NCBI GenBank assembly: GCA_945859605.1
Contig: OX243812.1
Span: forward strand, 45,424,009-45,488,008
Length of the DNA stretch: 64,000 nucleotides
Reading direction: 5' to 3'
Origin: Lumbricus rubellus
Lineage: Eukaryota; Annelida; Clitellata; Crassiclitellata; Lumbricidae
Part shown: positions 46,845 to 57,962 of the stretch, piece after piece
Numbering within the stretch: the stretch's first letter is position 1
Layout of the letters: each line of letters opens with the position of its first letter
Notes under the pieces: generated by a model
What the model was told of the DNA's origin: nothing
What the model saw: the letters and a program-made list of their open reading frames with translations, nothing else
Databases searched by the model: none
Position numbers and translations under genes: made by a program

Positions 46845-48005
46845 GAATAAAGGCACGTGCACTGGTAAGTTCATGCTTGAACAGTGCTTGAACTATTGAA
46901 CAGAGAAATAATGAATTGCAAATATTGTTCGCATGTACGCGTATGAATTAATCTCTTAGTAGTTCATGAAAGCATCATATTAAAACACGAGAGCTACAGA
47001 TCGATTTCAGTTTAACAATAATATTATTGCCTGCAGTTGGTGTCTATGTCAGGCGATTCAGGGATTTCACTGGTTCGAATAAGAAGCGCCACTGATGTGT
47101 ATCTACTGAAAGTGGCGCTATATAAGTTATCTCATGTTACAATTACAATTACATTGGTCTAAATTGAATGGATTCTATTGGCATATTAATCATAATAATT
47201 ATTATACTTTTAAAGTATGACACATTTCGACTTAAGAGTTAAGACTGATTACGCCAGTCAGTCAATAGGTCAATTAACAGTTAAATAGTTCTTTCGCAGT
47301 TATTAATAGGCTACAGATAAATTAGTCATCAATGTAATTATGCAATCATAGCCAATGTTTGTTACCTTCTAGAAAAATGAGCCAACGCGTGCTTCCATGT
47401 TGCGATTTTCTTATGTAGAAGCTGAAACAGTTATAAGAGACTAGCTATGGAGACAGTTTTCTATTAAGAAATTTAAGGCACTGTTAGAAGCAAGCCAGCA
47501 TTGGATGGGGCCATTGGGGCATAGCCATGCGATAGCAAAAACATATGACACTCTATGGTCCCAGTCTGTCGTTGGGGTTACCTGCTTGCTAAGTTTTTGC
47601 AAATATGCCAATAATCGCATGTAATTATTGAGTAATCAGCTTTATGCAATGAAACTAATGTTTTACAGCCTTAATGCCAAACCAATCTTTTGTAAGCTTG
47701 TGTTGTGTGGGCAGAAAGGTTAGCCTAGACGAGATTTGTGATAGGGCTGTGCATAATGTAGCCCAGGCCTAAGGAGAGTCTCATATTTCTTATAATATTT
47801 ATTATCGATCTAATTGACGTGAAATAATTCACGTTTTCGTATCTTTCTCATGCAAAATACCAGTGGCGTAGCAATAAGATCGAATAGACGAATAGGCCTA
47901 TCGTCTTTGAATAGTTAGAAATTCAGTTTCACTTAGAAATCGCTATTCCATATTCTCGATTGCAAATATGCACGTGCATCCAATTTGTAACTGTAAACAG
48001 GCAGA
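46845..48005. other. no gene seen; SINE-like tail
   Basis: A CGCTATATAAGTTATCTC tail lies near 47112. CAGTGGCGTAGCAA at 47862 looks like one end of a hAT-like MITE without a partner. The missing notum 5' exon was searched for by eye and not found. Confidence 0.45.
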
Positions 48006-48151
48006 TATACACCGTGAGGCATAAAAAACAAAGCTACTAGAAAAATTGCTATAATTTTAACAATATTCAAACAATGTCAATGAAATTCCGGAAAATTATA
48101 GCCAAATAGCAGTCAATGTAAATACATTTACAGTTTTTACTCTAACTGCCC

Positions 48152-48350
48152 GCCTTTTGCTTCTACGCATGCGCGAAGTCCATTGCGCCATTCACGCACC
48201 GCCGAGTCAATTCGCTGGTCAAAATCGTTCTAAGTTTGCATTATTCGCTTACGAAGATCCTCAATATCACAGACCTTTGTTCTGTACACCATTTCCTGCA
48301 TGCATCCCCATATTTTATAATCGACGGGATTCAGATCTTGGCTGTTAGGG
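48152..48350 (-). pseudogene. Tc1/mariner transposase C-terminus, left inverted copy
   Basis: The minus strand reads NSQDLNPVDYKIWGCMQEMV, then RKRIMQT with an in-frame stop, then VREWRNGLRACVEAKGG. It keeps the D/E-type DYKIWG context that the right copy has lost, and differs from the right copy at many positions, so it is not a recent duplicate. Confidence 0.85.
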
Positions 48351-48359
48351 GCCATGTTG

Positions 48360-48612
48360 CTGGAACGAGAAATATTGCAGCCGACCGCATTTTACGCACA
48401 CGTCCGACGTTTAGCAAATCCCTGATGGAGCCAGTTTCTTCTCTGAGGCGCACGTCAATTCACTTTGTTGAACCGGGGGTAAAAATCAACGGCCAATACT
48501 ACAGAGATGTTTTACTGATGGAATGCCTTCTACCTGAAATTCGAGAACTCTGAATTTTGCATTTTCCAGCAAGGTAGCCTAGTGCTCTAGCGCACGGAGC
48601 TCGAGAAACGGT
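48360..48612 (+). pseudogene. Tc1/mariner transposase central part, broken by hAT
   Basis: Plus strand: FVEPGVKINGQYYRDVLLME, then LLPEIREL, then a one-base frameshift into SEFCIFQQ. It continues across the hAT insertion into 54879. The codons around the insertion point (…ARETVHGLL) are restored when one target-duplication copy is removed. Confidence 0.87.
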
Positions 48613-48704
48613 CAGGGTGCGATTTGCCGGGGGGGTTGGGGGGGTCGGACCCCCTCTTTGCTATGGCCCGACCCCCACACTTCGACCTCCAAAAAAGGTG
48701 TGGG

Positions 48705-48770
48705 GGTCCAATTTCGACCCCCTCTTTTGGCAGTGCGGCCAGTGCCACAAGAGGGGGTCGAAATTGGACC
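48705..48770. repeat. 22-bp hairpin in hAT left subterminal region
   Basis: Arms 48705-48726 (GGTCCAATTTCGACCCCCTC...) and 48749-48770 are exact inverse complements around a 22-nt loop. Confidence 0.9.
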
Positions 48771-49103
48771 ACTGCAAGCAGTTAGTAGGACTTATTCGTT
48801 TCATTTCCTCATTCGTTCAACAGTTGACAGTTGACACAAAGTTTCAAGTTGTACTGTTGTGACGTTGTCCGGTCCCGTCGACTCCCGTGACAGTGATTGG
48901 TCGGCACAATTAACGTAATTTGATTGGTCGACACTATTATTAGACAGCGACACCAATATGGCGGCGTGATATTCCCTCTAGCGTAGGATAATCATACATC
49001 TCTATGGTTTATGCTTGAGCGATATAAGAGGTCTTTGAGTAGTAAACAATGTATAAACAATGCATACACAAATTAATAGTGCAGGATCTTAGCGTCAAAA
49101 AGC

Positions 49104-49461
49104 ATTAGGAATATTTCACTTCCGGAAGCGTAGTATACATATAACTTTTTTAAGTTCGGGTGAGTGTCCTGAAACAATGTTCGGCGAGAAACCGTTCGTG
49201 AGACGTGCAGGGATTCCGAAGTTTGAACTTAAAGTATTAACTTTTGTGTTGCTTTGATTGAGAGATAGTACAGGTTTATCGGATTAGGAACGTTTAACTT
49301 CCGGAAGCGAATTACACATATAACTTTTTAAGTTTGAGAGAGTGTCCTGAAACAATGTCAGCCGAGAAACAGTTTGGGGGACGTACAGGGAATCTGTAAT
49401 TTGAGTTCAAATTGTAAACTTTTATGTTGATTACTATTGAGCGATAATAAAGGTTTAGCGT
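49104..49461. repeat. 178-bp tandem duplication in hAT 5' region
   Basis: Two diverged copies (from about 49104 and 49282), each with ACTTCCGGAAGCG, ACATATAACTTTTT, GTGTCCTGAAACAATGT and a GAGATA/GCGATA...GGTTTA end. Each copy contains the palindromic CTTCCGGAAG, a paired ETS-type site. Placed 0.6-1 kb upstream of the transposase start, it could be part of the promoter. Confidence 0.82.
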
Positions 49462-49484
49462 TTTAAATTCATGCATGGTCAGTT

Positions 49485-49625
49485 GGTCACATTGGTCAGT
49501 AAGGTTAGGATTAGGGTCAATAGGGTTAGGATTAGCCTATGATCATGAATTGTGTTAGTATGGTTATATTTAGGGTCAGTAGGGTTATACTTTCAGTCAG
49601 TAGGGGTTGATATTAGGGTTAGAAT
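49485..49625. repeat. degenerate telomere-like TTAGGG tract
   Basis: Repeats of GGTTAGGATTAGGGTCAATA and TAGGGTTAGGATTAG, then weaker copies to about 49625. Irregular spacing; inside the hAT element. Confidence 0.65.
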
Positions 49626-50066
49626 GGCTTTTAAAAACGTTAAAACATTAGATTTAGTAAATTAGTATACACAAATAATTTATAACGCTAAAATATGATT
49701 TTACCTAATGGTTTATTATGTAATGTATTTAGTTTATGATTAATTTTCCCAGATTTTTCAACATTCGCGGCCATTAGCACTGTACAAAAATTGCTCCCAA
49801 AGTGTTACTTTGACCCATTTCGGCAAATTTCTTTCGATTTTGATAATTTTAGGCCAGTATGGTCAGAAATATCTACATGTAGACGTCCAAAAATTCTTTT
49901 AGGAAAAAATTGAATTTTGGTACAGTTATAGCTGTTTAAAGTGAAAACATTGATTTTATTTCAGAAAATATATGCTGTGCACTATCGCATATCATTGTTT
50001 TTATAATAATATTAATGCTGTTTTGTAATACCTGTTGTTTGTGTGTGTGTTCTGTTTAGCATTAGA

Positions 50067-53000
50067 ATGGCTACACCAGATATTATGTGTGAAACACTTA
50101 AGATGACTGTAGATGAGCTGCTGAGACAAAATCATCTAGCAATTTGTCAGATGCCCAAAGATGGACTATGTCTAATCCTTGCATGCGCAGAAGCGCTGAA
50201 CGTGTCTAAGGAACATATAGTTGAACGTCTCAACTCAGAACTTGCTCAACATCGTTCCGCCTATGAGAAGTTCCTTGTAGCAGATTATGATGTAACAAAG
50301 GAACTGGACCGCTATCTGAAAAAGGGAATATATAATAGTGATATCGGTGATGTTTGTGTGAGTGCACTAGCAAATGCGATCGGCACCAAGATCGAAATAT
50401 ATCAGGAACTCGATGGCCGCATCCTTCGATTTCGGCACGAGCCAAGCCGTCGCCCAGAATCGCAGCCAGGAGTAGCAGTACCAAAGACAATATGTCTGCT
50501 GCGCTCAGGTAGTGAAGAGGTCCCTGGCAAGCCACTACATTTTGATGCTTTGCTAGCAGCTGAAGATGTATTGAAGCATCAGAACAGGAACCCTGGTGGA
50601 AAGTCTGGAAAGAACAGCATGGTCAGCAGCGTCAGCACGCCATCAGCTGTCAAACGCAGTGTGGTGCAAATGTCGATACGCACCATGTTTAAAAAACCAC
50701 GCACAGCAGTTCCTTACACAGAAGCTTGCAGTACTCCTACTACTGCACAAACGAATTCATCTCATTCGATTCCCTCAACATCTTGCATGGAGTCGGTTTC
50801 TCAGACAACAGCGACTCATTCATCCATGTCCGAGACTGTAAAGATACTAAGTACACCACAAAGCTCTGTCGGCGAAACTTCCACATTAAGCCAGCTGCCT
50901 GTATCACAATCTACCGATTACGTCACGGTGCCTGTAACACCAACAACGTCAGTTGTTCCATCTGTGGTTCAGTGTCCATTGGAATCGGCTTCTGCAACTA
51001 CAGGTACGGTCATTTCTAACCGGTACGGTCATTTCTAACAGGTACGGTAATTTCTAAAGTTGATTTATTGGGGGGGGGCATTTGCTTTGGCGTCCTCCAA
51101 GTTAAATATTGGGGGACGGGGGGTCACAAAAAATTTCGGAGAGCCACAAATTTTATGTATTTTTAAGTCGCTGACCTTTTTCGGAGAAAACTTATTATAG
51201 GGGGGGGGGAAGGACGAGGCCCTGATTATTTGGGGGGAACATTGCTGATCCCGTCCCCCAAGAAAATTATTGGAGGAACGCGTCCCCTTTGTCCCTGATG
51301 GATCTACGCCCATATATATCAAGATTTATAAGTTTGAAGCCATGGTTGCAAGTTTAACCGTTGCTTTTACAACGGATGTTATAAAGTAATCAAGACTATA
51401 GACTGAGGTACCGTAAAACACGATCACTGCATTCCGGTGAAACGTCAAATGGGTATTGCCACATACACAATTCTAGAATCAAATTGACAACACTTTATCT
51501 TGTTTTGCTTATTATGCAGCTTATATCCTAAATATTCTCAGTGTTTTGTTGGGTTCAAATTAAATAAATATAAAATAATATACTTTCTACTACTTTAGAG
51601 GAGGGTACTGCATTATTTCTCTAGATAGACTAAGATAGAATAATGAGAAGCAATCGGTCGACCAATTTAATTATAGTTGTACTAGTAATTAGTCGGTTTT
51701 GGTTTTGTAAGAAATACACTTCGAGCACTATTTTAGAAAAACAGTAAAATCGAATTATCTCAGACTCTGAAATATAGGTACCGTATAGCCGAGACTAGCT
51801 CTCAGCCACTCATTTATAAGTTATAAGCCAGGTGATTGCGATTTTAGCCATGATAAGGATGCTTCTTTTCATCGTTTTACCAACTTAGTAATTTAAAATG
51901 TTTCTTTTATTTTTACAGAACACAGCACGGTCTGCACCACTACTAGGTCCACTAGTGATGATGACGATGAAGATTCTGTCACTACCGCAGATAATACTTG
52001 TCCGAAAGTTTGCCGAAATAAAGATCAATTCAGTGCATGGACCAAGTCGAGGGATTGGTTATACTGTGAAAGTGGTGCGGTTCGTTGTTCGATTTGCATT
52101 AAAGCCAAGAAGATGGGTGGTGTCAAAACGTACGGGTTTCAGGGTCAACGTGAAGAAGGTGCCTTCATAACTGGTAAAGTAGATGCTAAATCAGCCAAAA
52201 CATTGTTAAAAAAAATTGACAGGCATCGTGAGTCTAAGCTGCATATACATTCTGCTGATGTAGTACAATCTGCTGCAGCTCATGCATTGCCCAAAGCCGT
52301 GGACAAGGCCCAGGCATTATTTGAGCTACAACACAAAGCAAACATTGAGAAAACCGAGATTGCATTTAGAACCGCATACGAGTGTGCGAAATCCAATTTG
52401 TCATTTGCAGAATATTCCCGCCTAATGACACTGCAGTCAGTTAATGGATTAAATACCGGTGAAATGCTTGTGTCTGATCATTCATGCATAAATATTGTTG
52501 AGCACATTGCGAGCGAAATGCGGAGTGAGTTGATACATCATATTGTTGCAAATGATCTTCTATTTTCTGTCATGATAGACGAAAGTACATCTGTTGGAGA
52601 TAAGCAGTCTATGATCATTTACATAAGAACCGAACTGGAAGGAGAGGTCCACTCATTTTTTCTCGGTTTGGTACCAATCAGTTCAGGTACTGCGATAGAT
52701 CTGCATATTTTGTTGATGAATTATTTGGAATCGGTTGGTTTAACTGATGCGATATGTTCAAAGCAGCTTGTAGGCTTTTGCAGTGACGGTGCGAGCACCA
52801 TGATAGGCAATTATAGAGGTGTTGCTACGCTGTTGAAGGAAAAATTTCCACGTGTTCAGAGCTTCCATTGCATGGCACACCGTTTGGAATTAGCTATCAA
52901 AAATGCGGTTGATTCAGTGAATGGTGTGTCTCATTTCAAAATTTTCATAGACAGTTTGTACAAATTCTACAGCCTGTCACCCAAAAACCAGAGGGAACTC

Positions 53001-54017
53001 GCTTCAATAGCTGCAGACACCAATACTGTGTTGCTCAAAATTAACAAAATTTTTGAAGTGAGATGGGCCTTTTCATCGTTTCTTTCCATGAAAGCGCTAC
53101 TACGCGATTACTGTGCATTACATGCTCATCTTTTGCGGTTGTCTGAAAATGGTGATAGATCGACTAAGGAAGCAAGCAAGTGCAAAGGTTTAGCCAACAA
53201 AATGTCTAGTTGGACCTTTGTCAGCCAATTGTGCATGCTAAAAGATTCACTGCGCACATTGAAGCAATTGTCATTGTTTTTTCAAAGTAATGATGCCAAT
53301 CTTGTCAGTGCAACTATGAAGATTGCCCAAGCGAAAGCCTCGTTATTAGCCATGAAAGACTTCCCCGGTAAGAGTCTAAAACACATGTGGGACATGTGTG
53401 ATACTACAGGATCGTTCAAGGGTGTTCTGCTTAAGCGGACCGATACTGACTTTGCAAATTTTACCAGTCTCAGAAGTCAATTCTACCAGTGTCTGTTAGA
53501 CAATATAACTGAACGATTCCCTTGCACAGAGACATTGAAGCTTGCAAATGTCTTGAATCCAACAAGCTGGCCAACAGATGACTTAGAAAAAACGCTTTAT
53601 GGTTGCAGAGAGGTTGCTGCTCTCTGCAAGCAACTTTGTTTCAGTTCTATTGTGAGTGTTGAAATCCTATCAGATTTTGCTACTTTTAAAGATAATCTGA
53701 AAGTAGGAATGCATCTAAAACAATTGCTGACAAAACTGTCCATTTATCCTATCTCCAGTGCAGATTGCGAGCGTGGTTTCAGTTCCATGAATCTGCAGCA
53801 CACAGACACAAGAAACCGACTAAAAACTGAAACTGTCAGTGCTCTATTGATGATAGCTGTTAATGGCCCTGCTGTGCAATTTTTCAAGTGTCACCAGTAT
53901 GTCTTATCTTGGTTCAAAAAAGGCAGGCATGGTGCCAACGACAAACCAACAGGGAAGAAAAGGAATGTTGATGAGCTTAGACCAAGATATAAACTTTTTG
54001 CCATGATTAAAGACTAG
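50067..54017 (+). CDS. OTU-domain/hAT transposase fusion, two exons
   Basis: Exons 50067-51003 and 51919-54017 join in phase 1 (G|AA, Glu313) across a 915-bp GT/AG intron, giving 1,011 residues. The ATG at 50067 is chosen for its AGAATGG context; an in-frame ATG lies 24 nt upstream, and TTCTGTTTAG just before could be a splice acceptor for a 5' non-coding exon. Residues 28-165: MPKDGLCLILACAEAL with Asp32 and Cys35, and LHFDAL with His158, the layout of an OTU cysteine protease. Residues 313-340: acidic linker. Residues 349-376: W...C362...C369-x2-C372, a TTF/BED-like zinc finger. Residues 500-700: RNase-H-like core with MIDEST (Asp533) and SDGAST (Asp602). Residues 920-965: SSADCERGFSSMN dimerisation region. 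It resembles the KIAA1586/DUF4371 hAT group. It should act in the nucleus on the 48613-54878 ends. The OTU role is inferred. Confidence 0.9.
51004..51060 (+). repeat. 19-bp triplication of the splice donor
   Basis: GGTACGGTCATTTCTAAC occurs three times in tandem; the first copy begins exactly at the exon 1 donor (ACTACAG|GTACGG). The third copy (CAGGTACGGTAATT) is also a usable donor by sequence. Confidence 0.85.
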
Positions 54018-54760
54018 TCACTACCACTTAGCTAGAGTTCATCACAAATTAGGCTACATCAATACATCATACATGACAAATTCATTTCAATAATTTTCGC
54101 ATGATGACTAGTTCATCATAAATAATTTGCACTTCGTTATTGATGATTCTTGTTTCTGTTGCCATTTGAAATTATTTCTGTTTTTAGTCCTCAATAGGAA
54201 CACAAATATCTTCTTGTTTGAAGTTATTTCTTGTGAGTTGTTATAAGAACAGTATTTAGTTTATGCGTTACAGCTTGTGACTTCGTTCATCCTAGGACCT
54301 TAGTATTGTTTTATTATTTTGAGTGCTGACTGCTGAGTATTATTCTCACTTTGCGTTGTACTAAGTAACAAGTATTTTGGTGCCAACTTCCAAGTATGCT
54401 CGGCTTTCCAAGGGTACATATACTAAGTATGATCATTGATTTTGGTGCTAACTGCGAAGTATTGATCGTGTGCTGGACTGCCGGTAGAAGTTTCAAGTTT
54501 TTTGGTTACTACACTTTCTGATTTCATTCGCTTTAAATTGTGACCTCAATATATCCTGCACCTGTGCATTTTACTGCATTTGTACAGCTAACTTTTATGT
54601 TGAAATTAGACTTTTATGTTCTTATGTTGCACTATGCCACTATTATAAACTTCAAACCCTTTAACATAAATAACATGTTAACTGATCTTTAAAAAGGTGA
54701 TATTATTCAATTCATTCAATTCACTTTCAATAGAAGATTTTGCTTTGGATTGCACCAAAT
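54018..54760. other. hAT 3' region, non-coding
   Basis: AT-rich sequence after the transposase stop, with repeated AAGTATTTTGGTGCCAACT-like motifs (about 54370-54470). No gene. Confidence 0.6.
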
Positions 54761-54878
54761 CAATAGCGGCCGGGGCTCCGCCCCGGACCCCGCTGGGGGA
54801 GCTTACGACGCTCCCCCAGACCCCCTAGTCGGATATTAAGCCGACCCCCACACTTCTTTTTTGACAAATCGGACACTG

Positions 54879-55159
54879 GAAACGGTGCATGGACTTCTGG
54901 CGAATGAAGCTCCTGACTTCATAATTATTACGCTATGGCCCCCCCTAACAGCCCAGATCTGAATCTCATCGATCATAAAATAAAAGGATGCATGCAGGAA
55001 ATGGTGTACAAAACAAAGGTCCGTAATGTTGAAGATCTTCGTAAGCGATTAATGCAAGCTTGGAACGATCTTGACCAACGAATTATTGACTCGGCGGTGC
55101 GTGAATGGCGCAAGCGACTTCGCGCATGCGTAGAAGCAAAAGGCGGGCAGTTAGAGTAA
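54879..55159 (+). pseudogene. Tc1/mariner transposase C-terminus, right copy
   Basis: Reads RETVHGLLANEAPDFI (from just inside the duplication), then NSPDLNLIDHKIKGCMQEMV and ends LRACVEAKGGQLE-stop. The last catalytic region has LIDHKIK in place of the usual P-V/I-D/E-Y-x-I-W. It is the continuation of the transposase interrupted at 48612. Confidence 0.88.
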
Positions 55160-55289
55160 AACCTGAGAATGTATTTACATTGACTGCTATTTGGCTATAA
55201 TTTTCCTGAATTTCATTGACATTGTTTGAATATTGTTAAAATTATAGCAATTTTTCTAGTAGCTTTGTTTTTTATGCCTCACGGTGTAT

Positions 55290-57150
55290 TATTTTATTGA
55301 CAATAAAAGACTTTGCAAGGCTTCAGGCCAGTTGGATACAGGGTTCTATAATAGGCTATAATCCTATAAACTTCAAACCAAACCGAGAAAGAAGAAATGT
55401 GCAACTAGGAGCATTCAATTTGTGGGAGGGGTGCACACACTAGTTACACTACTGAAAATGAAAAAGATTAGATAAGATTAAAATGTTTAAATCTCTGCAC
55501 TGTTGTTCTAAACGTTTTCTTATCATGACGTAAGCCATGTGTTGGTCGTCGTCGCAGGAGGAACAGGAGCAGGAGGAACAGGAGCACTAAGGCGAGATAA
55601 AAAAAAAGCGCCACACAAGAGATCGCCTCAAGTATTCGTGCGGCGGATATTTACGGGCCGCGAAAGTCGATGTATCCTAACGAGGGCCACACGTCTACAG
55701 CCGGCGATTAGAGGATTAGTAGCGTCCAAGTGTTTCAGCTGCAGCATAGGCAGACGAGAAGAATAAGAAGAAGACCGCCCAGCGCATTAGACAGACTCAT
55801 GGGAGAGAGAGAGGGAGAGGGAGACACGATGCAGCGATGAGCCGACGCCGCCACAGTGGCCCGCCTTCGGACCACCCCGCTCGGTAACAAACTACTCATC
55901 GAATTAATCAGCGTCAATGATAAGCCTCGAGGAGTCTTCCTTCTCCTTCTTTTCCTCCTTCTCTTCCTAGTCCTTCTCCTTCTCCTCCTCCTCATCCACC
56001 TCCTCCTCCTCATCCTCCTCCTCCTCCTCCTCCTCCTCATCCACCTCCTCCTCCTCAGCAACTCGTGCATCTCATCTTCATCCGTCCGACTTGTGAGTCT
56101 GCTCTCGTGTTAGGACGTTTTCGTGATCATGCGCCTGATGGATGGCGTCGTTGTCAATCATCAAATCGAATCTCATCTTCCCGAACGAAGAAGAAGAAGA
56201 TATCGCGGTCGTCAGTCGTCGCACTGACTGATCTAAGGTGTGTTGTCGTGTGTGTGTCCCGCCATCATTCCGTGAGCCACCACCAGCAGCAGCAGCCTAA
56301 GGGTCTGCTGCATTCGGACCATGCAGTATAATACATGTAGCCTATGCTGGGACCTCCTCCTCCTCCTCATCCGTCATGCACACAAACATTGATCGCATGT
56401 TACCGTCCCAATTATCGACGCTGACATGTTCATCTTCGCACGTTAACCTCCCTTCGTTACAACTGTTGCACTCTGCGACTAATCTAACTTAAGACGTTTT
56501 CTTACATATATATATACATATATATATACATATATATGTATATACATATATATATATACATATATATGTATATACATATATATATCTGTATCACCTTCGC
56601 TCTCCTGCTGCAGCTAAGTAGCCGGAGATTTATTCTGCTGTATGCGTTTGGGATGCATGGCACACGCATGCGCGCCGACAGAACAACATTCCATCCATAA
56701 GAAAAAGGCTAGCTGTGAGGAAGTGCGGTTGCAACGTGATAAAGTGAAGGTACTTCAGTGCGCATTATGATCATTCTGATAGGTTATATAGCTCCCTGCT
56801 TAATTTTCGTATAAACGGCTCAACGTCATGCATGGTATAGTGATGAAAGACATTTTGACTTTTAGTCAATTAGAGCCAATGCGTAGCCTATATAATAATA
56901 CGTATCATAGTCTAAGCACTAGAAGCGATCTTTGTTCATTTCGCTGAAGACATCCATTGCATGCATTTAAATGCAAGGAAGATCTTAAGCCGTCGTGGAA
57001 TTGTACGGCCCTTCAAGGATTGAATCCTTAATTCCCTTTGTTATAGTTGACTGATCCAGTGTTCGCATCAATCAATCCAACGAACCGACCATAATATATT
57101 ATCTCGTCGACTCTTCGCCCTAAGAGACTGTGCAGCTATTTATTTAGATA
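55290..57150. other. no gene seen; CTC-rich and ATATAC repeats
   Basis: A (CTC)n-rich tract at 55938-56056 and (TATATACA)n at 56505-56585. A CpG-richer stretch (55530-56160) has no recognisable product. Confidence 0.5.
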
Positions 57151-57711
57151 TATCTATGGTCCCGACGGCGCATGTCTGCTGCAGAGGCCGTCTGCTTTGC
57201 AGTCATAGACATCATATATTACTTAGACCAATGAACGCCACGGCGCGGCCGAAACAAAATTGGCCCAGCGGCGTTCACGGAATTCTGGGTAAATCGTTGG
57301 TAGAAAGCCGCTGACTTGTTCGCTTTACCTTCGATCTTCGCTAATGATGTCCGTTCATCATGTAACCTCTTACTGTCAATATATATGAAAATTTAAGCTT
57401 TAGCAAGCAGATTTCCCGACGATTTATACGGGTTATCACATATAAATGTTACAGAGTCAATCGAGTTCTTAGGTAGGCCTATAGATACTAAATTTGCTTA
57501 CTTCGGGCCAGATTAGCAGTCAGTTAACAGACATTAGGCCTATTGCTTGCTTCATCTCAACTTATTATCTTGTTCATCAGGTGTGCCCTTAAACAAGATT
57601 TCGAAATGTGCTATATAATATATATTATATATATAGCGTTTTTACATGGTCGATTAATCTTCTTTAACATTGTATATAGGCTTGATCTTCTTTAACATTG
57701 TCTATAGGTTT

Positions 57712-57962
57712 GGTTGTTACATATTATGTCTTGTTTGTATGCGCACTTGTTATAGCACCTCTTCAAGCTCCTACTCAGAGGCGCTCCAGACTACAGAGTG
57801 GACACTGCATCCGCATTTCACGCCGAAGCGCTGAGCAACTGCGATTTGCGAGTGAAGGACTTTCCCAAGGTCCCTACGCTGCGACACTTGAGGTGGATTC
57901 GAACCTGCAACCCTTCGGCTGCAACGCGACGAACATACCCACTACACCACCGCGCCCCACCT
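57712..57962 (-). repeat. tRNA-derived SINE inside the P element
   Basis: On the minus strand: A box TGGTGTAGTGG (57939-57949) and perfect B box GGTTCGAATCC (57895-57905), then a body ending GCTATAACAAGTGCGCATAC. The tRNA head starts about 57962. The same tail lies at the left edge of the window. Confidence 0.85.

Larger units (their letters stand above)
48613..54878 (+). mobile_element. complete hAT transposon encoding OTU-transposase
   Basis: 6,266 bp. The left end CAGGGTGCGATTTGCC and the right end GACAAATCGGACACTG are inverted repeats (13 of 16). Exact 8-bp direct repeat GAAACGGT at 48605-48612 and 54879-54886. The transposase gene is open, with one intron. Next to the ends are GC-rich palindromic tracts (48640-48770 and 54770-54850). 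All features expected of an autonomous hAT element are present. Confidence 0.93.
48010..55286. mobile_element. Tc1/mariner element carrying a nested hAT
   Basis: Ends CACCGTGAGGCATAAAAAAC and its inverse complement, each directly inside TA (48008-48009 and 55287-55288). The two ends are long inverted repeats of about 345-355 bp (48010-48352 against 54933-55286) that include the transposase 3' end as well as the terminal repeat. Without the hAT insertion the element would be about 1,003 bp. It lacks the N-terminal DNA-binding region of a transposase and is non-autonomous. Confidence 0.9.

Noticed and set aside
55539..56331. Arg- and Leu-rich open frames at the CTC tract
   Set aside because: Composition-driven; opposite strands open together.
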